Origin: an uncultured Candidatus Actinomarina sp.
Lineage (GTDB): Bacteria > Actinomycetota > Acidimicrobiia > Actinomarinales > Actinomarinaceae
Assembly: GCA_902596545.1 (NCBI GenBank)
Contig: CACJUH010000006.1
Coordinates: 27,740-91,739 of the forward strand
Reading direction: 5' to 3'
DNA length: 64,000 nucleotides
Both the position numbers and the translations under genes were made by a program. The notes below the pieces were generated by a model. It was not told the DNA's origin. It saw only the letters and a program-made list of their open reading frames with translations, and did not search any database. Position 1 is the first letter of the stretch. Every line of letters begins with the position of its first letter. Positions 36,032-43,953 of this stretch are shown here, one piece after another.

Positions 36032-36847
36032 TTAAGGGCGCTCAATATTTACTTCGTTTTTAAAAGTTTCTTGAATTTCATTAATTAAGGGGTGGTGAGA
36101 GTAGTCTATTTCATTTATTTTAGAAACAGGTATCGCATGTTTTGCGGTAGATAATACAAAACCACATTGTATAGTTTCTAATTCATCTTCAGCTAAACGT
36201 CCAATAGATACATCTAATTTTTTTTCTTCTCCAAAGCGAATTAAATATTTTCGAGTTATTGAATCTAGGATTCCAAGATCTAGGTCTGGTACATGTATTT
36301 TATCATTCAATATCCACCCGAAAGTCCAAGTAGGACCTTCAAGAATGATGTTTTCTCTATTAACTAATAAAGCATCCGTATACCCATTTAATTCAGCTTG
36401 TCTTGTGTGACTTATGTTCATTGCGTACGATGTAGATTTTGTACCAATATTGAATACATCTTGTTCAATAAAGTCTCCACCACTCTGCCAATAGGCTTTT
36501 TGAGTTTGTAAAGTAAAATATGCTGGTACATCTATAGGTGGCTGATAAAAGCAAAATACATTAAATGTATCTTTTTCATTTCTTAAAATTAACGTCCTTA
36601 CATATCCATTTTGAAAATTTTCTGCCACCAGTAAAATATCGTTTTTTATATTTTCAAAATTTATATCGTCAAAAAATACCTTAGAAGCAGATTTTTTGAA
36701 TCTTTCGATGTGTAAATCTATTCCAAAAGGATAACCTTCGTGAATTCTAATTGCTTCAAAAATTCCATCGCCTCTCCATACTCCAATATTTTCTACAGGA
36801 AGAATGAAATTTTCTTTTTCAACTTGGACCCCATCAATTAAATACAT
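36032..36847 (-). CDS. Class IV aminotransferase (BCAT/aminodeoxychorismate lyase-like)
   Basis: PLP-dependent fold type IV enzyme of 271 residues. It shows the N-terminal GVWRGDGIFEAIRIHEG and HIERFKKSA, the catalytic Lys in NIGTKSTSYAMN (about 141-152; where this family has the Schiff-base Lys), DALLVNRENIILEGPTWTFGW (E-G-x-x-x-N/T-x-F region) and GILDSITRKYL. The specificity, whether branched-chain amino acid, D-alanine or 4-amino-4-deoxychorismate, cannot be decided by eye. It lies 1 base after nadE and 11 bases before selD, so it is in the same operon. The spacer to selD carries selD's ribosome site. Confidence 0.85.
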   Translation of the reverse strand: MYLIDGVQVEKENFILPVENIGVWRGDGIFEAIRIHEGYPFGIDLHIERFKKSASKVFFDDINFENIKNDILLVAENFQNGYVRTLILRNEKDTFNVFCFYQPPIDVPAYFTLQTQKAYWQSGGDFIEQDVFNIGTKSTSYAMNISHTRQAELNGYTDALLVNRENIILEGPTWTFGWILNDKIHVPDLDLGILDSITRKYLIRFGEEKKLDVSIGRLAEDELETIQCGFVLSTAKHAIPVSKINEIDYSHHPLINEIQETFKNEVNIERP

Positions 36848-36848
36848 T

Positions 36849-38555
36849 TTATTCCTTTTGTCTTATGTATGTGTTTGTAATAGGCATTCTCCTGTCTTTT
36901 CCAAACGCTTTTTGAGTTAGCTTTACTCCAGGAGCAACTTGTTTTCTTTTGTATTCATTTCTGTCTACTTTTTCAAGAACATCAAACACTAAATTTGGAT
37001 CAACTCCTGAAGCGATAATTTTTTCAGATGAACTATCTTCCTCAATATAAAGATTCAATATTTTATCAAGTACTTCATAATCCGGAAGCGAATCACTATC
37101 AAACTGATTAGGGCGAAGTTCTGCACTTGGCTCTTTAGTGATAATGTTTTTTGGTATAGCGTCAGAAATTGAATTTATGTAGTTTGATAATTCATAAACT
37201 TTAGTTTTATATAAATCCTTTATCAATGCGAATCCACCGGCAAGATCGCCATAAAGGGTAGAGTAGCCAACTGCCATTTCTGATTTATTACCAGTAGAAA
37301 CAACCATTGCACCGGTTTGGTTAGATAATCCCATTAAAATATTACCTCTAACTCTTGATTGAATATTTTCATCAGTTATTTGACCAAGATCTTCGTTGAG
37401 AGAACTCGTAAGAGTTTCTCTAAAATCATCTACTAGTTTTTCGATCTCAATTGTTTTTAGAGTTATTCCTAAATTATCTGATAGTTTAATTGCATCGTCT
37501 AAAGAGTCTTTGGAATTGTATTTAGAGGGCATAGCTACTCCAATAACATTTTCTGCGCCTAATGCATCAACACAAATTGCAGCAGTTAAAGCTGAATCAA
37601 TTCCACCTGAAATTCCTATTAATACTTTTGTGAATTTATTCTTCCTTACATAGTCTTTAAGTCCCAATTTTAACGCAGAATAAATAGATTCATTCTTACT
37701 CAATGAAGCCTTGCTTTCAACATCTTTCAATTCAATTGTTTTTGGCCTGATTATTAGCGGGGATTTGTCATTATGTTTATTAGTTTTTAAATCAATATCT
37801 AAGTGGAATACTTCTTCTTTGAAACTTGAGGCCTGGTAGATAATTTCACCAAGGTCATTTACAACAAACGAACCTCCGTCAAAAACTAGTTCATCCTGAC
37901 CTCCCACCATGTTCAAATATATTATTGGTACATTTAGTTTTAATGCCTTTTTCATGACTATTTCTTTTCGAGTTTCGCTTTTATGAATATCATAAGGTGA
38001 TGCATTTATATTTATAATTAGTGATGCACCTTGTTTCACTTGCTCTTCTGCTGGTCCGTCTTCAATCCAAATATCTTCACAAATATTAATCCCAATAGCA
38101 ATGTCGTCATACCAAAATAAAGTATTCGGTTCTGTGCCTTTGGAAAAATATCTAGCTTCATCAAAAACTGAATAATTTGGTAAAAATGATTTATGATATA
38201 TTCCTCTAACGTCTCCATTCTGTACAATTGCAGCAGCATTGGCTATCGTCCGTTTATTATTGTCTTGATTATGAGAATCGTTCTTTCTATCAACAAAACC
38301 AATAACTCCACTTGTGTGAGATGAAAAAGCTGCTATTTCCTCTAGTACTGCAAAATTTTTACCAATAAAACTTTCACGAAGTAACAAATCTTCTGGTGGG
38401 TATCCTGTAATTGCTAGCTCTGGAAAAATAACGATGTCTGATTCTACTGATTCAGCTTCTTCAAAACAATTGAGTATAGTTTCTTTGTTTTCTTGAATAG
38501 CACCCACTGAAAAAGAACACTGAGCACCTGTTATTCTTATAGTTTTTTTATCCAC
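36849..38555 (-). CDS. nadE: Glutamine-dependent NAD+ synthetase
   Basis: Last step of NAD synthesis: amidates deamido-NAD using ammonia from glutamine. The N-terminal nitrilase-type glutaminase domain (about 1-270) has the triad Glu in FPELAITGYPPEDLL, Lys in YHKSFLPNYSVFDE and Cys in NICEDIW. The C-terminal synthetase domain has the P-loop ISGGIDSALTAAI and GNKSEMAVGYSTLYGD. 568 residues, typical for the two-domain bacterial enzyme. It is the first gene of a run nadE-aminotransferase-selD-hydrolase-glycosyltransferase on the minus strand. Confidence 0.95.
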   Translation of the reverse strand: MDKKTIRITGAQCSFSVGAIQENKETILNCFEEAESVESDIVIFPELAITGYPPEDLLLRESFIGKNFAVLEEIAAFSSHTSGVIGFVDRKNDSHNQDNNKRTIANAAAIVQNGDVRGIYHKSFLPNYSVFDEARYFSKGTEPNTLFWYDDIAIGINICEDIWIEDGPAEEQVKQGASLIININASPYDIHKSETRKEIVMKKALKLNVPIIYLNMVGGQDELVFDGGSFVVNDLGEIIYQASSFKEEVFHLDIDLKTNKHNDKSPLIIRPKTIELKDVESKASLSKNESIYSALKLGLKDYVRKNKFTKVLIGISGGIDSALTAAICVDALGAENVIGVAMPSKYNSKDSLDDAIKLSDNLGITLKTIEIEKLVDDFRETLTSSLNEDLGQITDENIQSRVRGNILMGLSNQTGAMVVSTGNKSEMAVGYSTLYGDLAGGFALIKDLYKTKVYELSNYINSISDAIPKNIITKEPSAELRPNQFDSDSLPDYEVLDKILNLYIEEDSSSEKIIASGVDPNLVFDVLEKVDRNEYKRKQVAPGVKLTQKAFGKDRRMPITNTYIRQKE

Positions 38556-38581
38556 ACTTTAATGATAGATTCTTGTTGTTA

Positions 38582-38986
38582 TTAAGAAGAAACCTTAATT
38601 TCTATATGTTGAGAATCTTCTATCCATCTATTAACTCTTTTAATTGAAGGCATTCTTTCAACAATTTTGGCTTTAATATTTATTTTTTGCATTGATTCAT
38701 GCAATGATTCAGGGTTACGTCTTCTTAATTCAGAAACGCTTTCAACACCAACTGCTTCTAGTAAGTCAGCATAATCTCTACCCAGGTCTTTAATTTTCAT
38801 AAGTTCAGCTCTTCTTGCCCAGTGAAGAAGCTTTGGTGAGCTAATCCCTGTCTCTTTTGTCAATAAAGCCCTTCCAGATCTAGATGAAGCTATCTGAAGG
38901 AATGTTGTTGTTGTTCTGACTCTTGCTCTTCTTAATTTTGTTGCCTCAGTATGAGTCATGCCATTTATCGAATCAATTGAATTCAT
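38582..38986 (-). CDS. DUF4332 protein (helix-hairpin-helix-like)
   Basis: A 134-residue protein with the DUF4332 pattern: LLTKETGISSPKLLHWARRAELMKI in sections (about 41-65), then DYADLLEAVGVESVSELRRRNPESLHESM in sections, and RMPSIKRVNRWIEDSQ near the end. These helix-hairpin-helix-like repeats suggest nucleic-acid or protein contact; no function is established. It is basic in the first half (KLRRARVRTTTTF). It sits 26 bases upstream of nadE on the same strand. Confidence 0.8.
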   Translation of the reverse strand: MNSIDSINGMTHTEATKLRRARVRTTTTFLQIASSRSGRALLTKETGISSPKLLHWARRAELMKIKDLGRDYADLLEAVGVESVSELRRRNPESLHESMQKINIKAKIVERMPSIKRVNRWIEDSQHIEIKVSS

Positions 38987-39049
38987 GTTTTTGATTTTAC
39001 AAAATTTATTTTATAAACAAATGCTTTTTTTTAAGAGATTTTCCCACTC

Positions 39050-39646
39050 TCAAAAATCTTTTTCTTCGTCATAATCCGTTGGACCAAGAAAATTAAAATT
39101 AAGTTTTTCAATTTTTATCTCAGATGAAACAAAATAATCAATTAGATCAAAATCTTTGTATGCTGATATTTCAAATTCACCAGGATCATCTTGTGTCAAC
39201 AATTCTAACTTTGACCAAAATGGACGCGGGACTAAAACTGGAAAACCCAACTTGTATCTATATTGAGGAATTAATATTTTTGAGTTGTCCATTTCATTAT
39301 TTTGTAGAGCAATGATGACTTCATCCCTTACTTCAGGTTGGTCTCCCAAAAAAAATACAAGATTATCTATTTGCTTTTGTTCTTGATAGAAAAATAGAGC
39401 TGTTCTAATTGATGAAACTATTCCTTCTTCCCAGTTTTCATTTATTAAAATATTTGAATTATAAAAATTTATTTTTTCTTCAATAATTTCATTTTCGAAC
39501 CCCAGAACTACAGTCGATGACTCAAAGTAGGAGTTTACTTTTTCAATCACAAGTTCTAGTAATGGTTTGTCTTTAACTTCAGCGAGCTGCTTTGGAAATC
39601 CCATTCTTGTTGAGTCACCAGCTGCGAGTATAACTCCTGCATTCAT
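39050..39646 (-). CDS. MocA/MobA-like nucleotidyltransferase
   Basis: NTP-transferase of about 198 residues. It opens with the nucleotide-binding motif GVILAAGDSTRMGFPKQL and has FLGDQPEV with the metal-binding Asp, plus a KLGFPVLVPRPFW segment and DDPGEFE (MocA-like GDxGAR region, altered). Such enzymes attach CMP or GMP to the molybdenum cofactor, though other substrates are possible. ATG at 39646 is preferred: AGGTGG lies 5-10 bases before it and the GTG at 39658 overlaps the ribosome site and the previous gene. No molybdoenzyme is in the window. Confidence 0.8.
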   Translation of the reverse strand: MNAGVILAAGDSTRMGFPKQLAEVKDKPLLELVIEKVNSYFESSTVVLGFENEIIEEKINFYNSNILINENWEEGIVSSIRTALFFYQEQKQIDNLVFFLGDQPEVRDEVIIALQNNEMDNSKILIPQYRYKLGFPVLVPRPFWSKLELLTQDDPGEFEISAYKDFDLIDYFVSSEIKIEKLNFNFLGPTDYDEEKDF

Positions 39647-39647
39647 T

Positions 39648-40274
39648 CTATGCACCACCTAAAATACTTGTCCCAAACGTTAATGAAACGATCAGTAGTA
39701 TGACTTCAATATTTCTCAACATATAAACTTGTTTAAGCCCTGAACCGAAAGAAACAATTGAATATATTGAGACTATCAAAATTAAAAAACCTTGAAGAAA
39801 AAGCGATGAGACAAATAGTGCGGGTACAACAAGCAAGCATGGAGTTGATGCAAAAAAATTAATCATTAGAAGATCTTTAGGAATTGGCTCTTTCCTGAAA
39901 AGAAATCTGAGTATTAAGTAAATTATCACTAATCCTATAACCGTGGCAACGAGAGACGAGAAGGCCGAAGAAAATAATGAAGTAGTAGTGTCTGAAGAGT
40001 TTATAAAAGTTTGCAACTCTTCTATCAATGATTGAAACAAATTAAATTCTTCTGGAGAAAATTCTTGTTGAAACTCCTGTTGAAACAAAATTAAGTTTTC
40101 TTGTAAATAATCTAACAAACCTGAAATAAATCTAAATCCACTCATAGTTACTAAAATTGTCGTGCTTACAAAGATGGCAATGGATTTTTGAAAAGCTCCA
40201 TCTTGAACCAGAAGCTCGTTATAAATCTCTTTATCAAGACGTAATATGCGGGATATTATTTTTTTATCATTCAT
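39648..40274 (-). CDS. Membrane protein, Yip1-like
   Basis: A 208-residue protein with an N-terminal cytosolic segment (about 1-25, RILRLDKEIYNELLVQDGAFQ in sections) and about five hydrophobic segments (30-50, 108-130, 137-160, 162-180 and 190-205). An acidic, Gln-rich loop lies at about 58-90. The layout resembles bacterial Yip1/YIF1 domain proteins, whose role is unclear. It is divergent from the DUF1475 gene with only about 29 bases between starts. It ends 1 base before the MocA-like start. Confidence 0.65.
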   Translation of the reverse strand: MNDKKIISRILRLDKEIYNELLVQDGAFQKSIAIFVSTTILVTMSGFRFISGLLDYLQENLILFQQEFQQEFSPEEFNLFQSLIEELQTFINSSDTTTSLFSSAFSSLVATVIGLVIIYLILRFLFRKEPIPKDLLMINFFASTPCLLVVPALFVSSLFLQGFLILIVSIYSIVSFGSGLKQVYMLRNIEVILLIVSLTFGTSILGGA

Positions 40275-40303
40275 TTTTTTTTGATTTATTTAAAATCTAC
40301 TTA

Positions 40304-40621
40304 ATGACTATAACAAAATTAATTTCATACGTTATAAGTGTCTCAATGATAGGAGTAATAATTTGGGCACAAAACCAAGTTTCATTATTTGACTCACCTA
40401 TTCCAGATTTACCATGGGGTATAGTTTCCCTTGTAGATCTCTACGGTGGATTTATTCTAGTTTGCTTGTGGATTGCCTATAAAGAGTCGTTGTCTGCAAC
40501 AATTATATGGTCATTTTTTGTTTTAATTTTGGGCAACCTTACTACCGCAATATACGTGATTTATAGCATTAATAAATCAAATGGGGATATTGCATATTTT
40601 TTTATGGGAAAAAATTCCTAG
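40304..40621 (+). CDS. DUF1475 family membrane protein
   Basis: A 105-residue protein with three hydrophobic segments. It shows IIWAQNQVSLFDSPI, PWGIVSLVDLYGGFILVCLWIAYKE and a final segment before SINKSNGD, matching the DUF1475 pattern of a loop with a DxYxGF motif and an LWIAYKE helix end. ATG at 40304 is used; extending upstream to 40157 would run antisense through the start of the Yip1-like gene. Function unknown. The stop interlocks (CTAG) with that of the convergent Fe-S protein gene. Confidence 0.7.
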   Translation: MTITKLISYVISVSMIGVIIWAQNQVSLFDSPIPDLPWGIVSLVDLYGGFILVCLWIAYKESLSATIIWSFFVLILGNLTTAIYVIYSINKSNGDIAYFFMGKNS

Positions 40622-42774
40622 TCTTTTTTAAGGTTGTCTAAAAGTATTAAAGAAACGTCTCTAACTCTTACATTATCCCCATAGCCAAGTTCTTTAACAC
40701 CGTCATCCATCATTATGTAACAAAATGGACAAGCAACTGCAACTTCATCAGCACCGGTCTCAATTGCTTCTTGGGATCTTTCAATGTTTACTTTTTTGCC
40801 AACAGACTCTTCCATCCACATTCTTCCACCGCCAGCACCACAGCAAAAGCTCTGAGTTCCTTGGCGCTTCATTTCTCTAATTTCTATTCCACCAATTGAG
40901 CCAACGATTTCTCTCGGCGCTGTATAAATATCATTATGTCTACCTAAGTAACATGAGTCGTGATATGTAATTTTGTAAGGCTTGTCACTTGTTCCAACTT
41001 CTATTCTCCCAGACTGAACAAGTTCTGTTAGTAATTGACTGTGATGAATAACTTTATACTCGCCGCCTAGTTGAGGATATTCATTTGCAATAGTATTAAA
41101 ACAGTGTGGACACTGCGTAATGATCTTATCTACTTTTAGATTGTTCATGTTTTCAATATTTTGTATCGCAAGTTGTTGAAAAACAAATTCATTACCTGTT
41201 CTTCGTGCAGAATCTCCTGTACAAACTTCCTTGGGCCCCAAAACAGCGTAAGACACTCCAGCTCGCTTTAAAAGTGTCGCAACAGCTTTTGTCACAGGCA
41301 CATTTCTATCGTCGAAAGCTCCGGCACATCCGATCCAGTATAAATAATCGTATTCTTCAGAGTTCGATTCATCAATGACAGGTACCTCAAAATCGAGATC
41401 TTCCGTCCACTTCAAACGATCGTTTTGTGATGCACCCCAAGGGTTAGATGAATTCTCCATTGCAACATAAGCTTTACCAAGTTCTGAAGGAAAATCTGAT
41501 TCCATCAAAGCTAGGTGTCTTCTCATATCAAGTATCTTGTCCAAAATTTCTATATTTACAGGACATATCTCATCACAAGCTCTACACGAAGTGCAGGCCC
41601 AGACTTCTTCTGAAGTTATTCTTTCAAAAACATTTGATGAATTTACTTTTAGGGGTCCTGGAGTGCTAATAGTTGCCGGAACAGAGGGATCTCCAGACTC
41701 TGACATTACTTGCCCTACTTTTAAGATTATCTCTCTTGGGTCAAGAGATTTACCTGTTTGATTTGCTGGACATACTGAAGTACATCTTCCACAAACTGTG
41801 CAAGCATCTAAGTCCATAAGTTGTTTCCATGTGAAATGGTCAATTATTTCTGTGCCAACATTATCAATATCTTCTGCCTCAAGTAGGTTTCCAATATCTC
41901 TCATAGCGCCTTTATGTCTCTCCTTAGGTGACATAAACATGTTTATTGGAGATGTAATAATATGGCGTAACTTAGAAATAGGTAATGCAATCAAAAACAC
42001 GAAGAAAGAAACAACGTGTAAAACCCAAGAAACCCTGTGAAATAACTCAGGGTTTGATAAATTTAAGAAATCAGCAACAAAATATCCAATAAATGACCAC
42101 TTCTCATAATTGGGAAAATTTTCAAGTGCAATTCTTCCAGCTTCTGTAGTAATACCTGATATGCCAATAAAAATTAACAAAGACAATGTTAGATAATCAT
42201 CAACTGTTGTCTTTGTTTGTATCCGGTATTCTGCCCCTCTTAATCTTCTGATTAAAGCCCAAAAAAGACCAACTAGATATGCAATAGTTGCCAACTCCAA
42301 AAGGAATGAATAGACAATATATGTTGTTCCTTGTAAAAACTTGAGACTTGGTGGCATTAGATGGTGGATCTCAAGCGTAATAGTTCCAGCAAACAAACCA
42401 AGAAAACCTATGTATATTAATGAATGCATCAGTCCAGCAGCTTTAAATCTAAGTACTGTTCTCATTGTTATTCCATCAAAGAAACTCCAAAGACGGGCAG
42501 AAAATTTTACATTCCTTTTTTCTTCTTTTCCTCTTGTCCAGTTTTTCACTCTGAGTGAAAATAGGTAACCAGATAAGAAAATTGTAGAAGCACTTAAAAC
42601 ATAAAATATATACTGCAGTACTTTAGGAATATTTTCAAAAACACGTCTTCCTTCAATTATCTCTCCTTCAGGAAAAATATAGCTAGCACCCCAAAGAAAT
42701 AATGTACCAAGAGAAGCTCCTGCAGACAAAAGTAAAACATAATCATTGCCCTTGAGGCTTTTTAATTTATTCAT
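40618..42774 (-). CDS. Membrane Fe-S oxidoreductase, EtfD/heterodisulfide-reductase-like
   Basis: A 718-residue protein. Residues about 10-265 hold a NarI-like membrane domain with five to six helices. Two 4Fe-4S motifs follow: CTVCGRCTSVCP (about 326-337) and CTSCRACDEICP (about 393-404). Two CCG cluster regions (WIGCAGAFDDRN with CPHCFNTIANEY, and HDSCYLGRHND with SFCCGAGGG and CPFCYIMMDDG) complete the HdrD-like part. This order matches mycobacterial EtfD (Rv0338c), which moves electrons from acyl-CoA dehydrogenases through ETF to menaquinone. The acyl-CoA dehydrogenase at 29.7 kb fits that role; ETF genes are not in the window. The start overlaps proC by 8 bases. Confidence 0.86.
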   Translation of the reverse strand: MNKLKSLKGNDYVLLLSAGASLGTLFLWGASYIFPEGEIIEGRRVFENIPKVLQYIFYVLSASTIFLSGYLFSLRVKNWTRGKEEKRNVKFSARLWSFFDGITMRTVLRFKAAGLMHSLIYIGFLGLFAGTITLEIHHLMPPSLKFLQGTTYIVYSFLLELATIAYLVGLFWALIRRLRGAEYRIQTKTTVDDYLTLSLLIFIGISGITTEAGRIALENFPNYEKWSFIGYFVADFLNLSNPELFHRVSWVLHVVSFFVFLIALPISKLRHIITSPINMFMSPKERHKGAMRDIGNLLEAEDIDNVGTEIIDHFTWKQLMDLDACTVCGRCTSVCPANQTGKSLDPREIILKVGQVMSESGDPSVPATISTPGPLKVNSSNVFERITSEEVWACTSCRACDEICPVNIEILDKILDMRRHLALMESDFPSELGKAYVAMENSSNPWGASQNDRLKWTEDLDFEVPVIDESNSEEYDYLYWIGCAGAFDDRNVPVTKAVATLLKRAGVSYAVLGPKEVCTGDSARRTGNEFVFQQLAIQNIENMNNLKVDKIITQCPHCFNTIANEYPQLGGEYKVIHHSQLLTELVQSGRIEVGTSDKPYKITYHDSCYLGRHNDIYTAPREIVGSIGGIEIREMKRQGTQSFCCGAGGGRMWMEESVGKKVNIERSQEAIETGADEVAVACPFCYIMMDDGVKELGYGDNVRVRDVSLILLDNLKKD

Positions 42775-43561
42775 TATTTAATTCAGCTGATATCTCAATT
42801 GATCTGTTTGTTGCCTGTTGAATTGCATTGAAAATTATTGTATCAAAGGAAGCATCATTAAGCGAATCAAGACCTGCTTCAGTTGTTCCTTTTGGTGATT
42901 TCACTTTATTAACTAACTCAGCAAAAGAATCCTCTGTGTTAATTAAATTTGGTAAAGCTTTAATTAATTCTTTAACTAGTTCTTCAGCTTCATCTTCATT
43001 CATGCCTAATTGAGTAGCGGAATTTGTAAGTTGCCTTGAAAGCTCATAGTACCAAGCTGGGCCACTTCCTGATAATGCTGTAACAAGTGGAAACAATTGC
43101 TCAGTAAATTCTCTAGTTAGCCCCAAAGAAGATAATGCTATTTCTATAAAACCTAAGTGGTCATCATCATAATTTTTAACAAATGGAATAAATCCATTAT
43201 TTTTACTAATTAGTAGATTAGGCATTATCCTAATAACTCTATTTTTAACATATTTGTTTATCGTTTCAATTTCTAAGCCAGCAACAGGGGAGCAAATAAG
43301 GACATCTTTGTTAATGTTTTTAGAAAATGATTCAAAGAAATTATTTATATTTTGTGGCTTAATGCAAAGTATTAAAACTCCTGAATCAAGAGTATCAATA
43401 TGCGGAGAAGTTACTACATCATGTAATTCGGCGTAATCATTTCTAATTTTTTCATTTTCTTCATATAAATGAAGATTAAGATTCTTATTTTTTTGTAAAC
43501 CCTCAAAAAAAGCGGTTCCTAAATTCCCAAGCCCTAAGATATTGATATCTATCTTTTTCAT
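42767..43561 (-). CDS. proC: Pyrroline-5-carboxylate reductase
   Basis: Last step of proline synthesis: reduces pyrroline-5-carboxylate with NAD(P)H. The 264 residues begin with GLGNLGTAFFEGL, have IRIMPNLLISKNNG (family IRxMPN) and ALSGSGPAWYYELSRQLTN, and end with KGTTEAGLDSL, all P5CR landmarks. It is complete and of usual length. It is the first of two overlapping minus-strand genes with the EtfD-like protein. Upstream lies the divergent control region of the dnaK operon. Confidence 0.92.
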   Translation of the reverse strand: MKKIDINILGLGNLGTAFFEGLQKNKNLNLHLYEENEKIRNDYAELHDVVTSPHIDTLDSGVLILCIKPQNINNFFESFSKNINKDVLICSPVAGLEIETINKYVKNRVIRIMPNLLISKNNGFIPFVKNYDDDHLGFIEIALSSLGLTREFTEQLFPLVTALSGSGPAWYYELSRQLTNSATQLGMNEDEAEELVKELIKALPNLINTEDSFAELVNKVKSPKGTTEAGLDSLNDASFDTIIFNAIQQATNRSIEISAELNNE

Positions 43562-43630
43562 TATTCAATAATATCAGGTGGTTTAATAATTACTAAAATT
43601 GCTTATTTTTTATCTTTTTTATTAAATTTT

Positions 43631-43706
43631 TTGCATTAAATGGCAAATATGATATATTAAATACAAATCTAAGTAAATATGCTTAGATTATATATTAAAA
43701 TATAAT
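43631..43706 (+). promoter_or_regulatory. Possible promoter region of the dnaK operon
   Basis: Two candidate boxes are seen in the 164-base spacer after proC. TTGCAT (43631-43636) with TATATT (43653-43658), 16 bases apart, would place the start just before the inverted repeat at 43666. A second TATAAT at 43701-43706 has no clear -35 but sits just after the repeat. GAAAGG at 43714-43719 is the ribosome site of the first gene. The rest of the spacer is plain AT-rich sequence. Confidence 0.4.
43666..43689. promoter_or_regulatory. Inverted repeat, candidate HspR operator
   Basis: AATCTAAG (43666-43673), 8-base spacer, CTTAGATT (43682-43689): a perfect 8-base inverted repeat between the two possible -10 boxes of the dnaK operon. 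HspR operators (HAIR) in other actinobacteria are 7-base inverted repeats with a 7-base spacer in the same place. The sequence here is not the published HAIR consensus, so binding by the HspR encoded at 47317 is inference. Confidence 0.5.
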
Positions 43707-43725
43707 TAGATTAGAAAGGTTAAAA

Positions 43726-43926
43726 ATGAGTGGAACATTAACTGCATCACAAGTTAAGCCAGGTGTTAGAAGATCAAAAAAATACACCACTGGTAGAGTT
43801 TGCGCATTTGAAACTTGTGAGACCGTAATTAGCGTTTATAACAAAAAGAAATTTTGTTTTCTTCATGCTCCTATCTCCTATCCAAGGGTAAGAGGTCATT
43901 TACCAAGAGAACAAGAACCAATTTAA
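43726..43926 (+). CDS. Small Cys/His protein heading the dnaK operon
   Basis: Unrecognised basic protein of 66 residues with Cys26, Cys31, Cys44 and His47 (C-x4-C-x12-C-x2-H; FCFLHAP), a spacing compatible with one small zinc site. The N-terminal 22 residues are basic and flexible, and the C-terminus is PRVRGHLPREQEPI. It has a good ribosome site (GAAAGG) and ends 27 bases before dnaK, with no terminator between, so it is very probably part of the heat-shock operon. It might bind RNA or assist folding under stress; nothing proves this. Confidence 0.75.
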   Translation: MSGTLTASQVKPGVRRSKKYTTGRVCAFETCETVISVYNKKKFCFLHAPISYPRVRGHLPREQEPI

Positions 43927-43953
43927 TAATTTTTACGAAAGGAAATATACAAA

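Noticed and set aside
39050..39646. MocA-like gene as part of a selenium-dependent molybdenum hydroxylase system with selD
   Set aside because: It is 3 kb from selD in a different operon, with no yqeB/yqeC or xanthine dehydrogenase-like genes in the window; the link would be guesswork.
40157..40303. N-terminal extension of the DUF1475 protein
   Set aside because: It runs antisense through the start of the Yip1-like gene and lacks homology; the ATG at 40304 begins at the conserved first helix.
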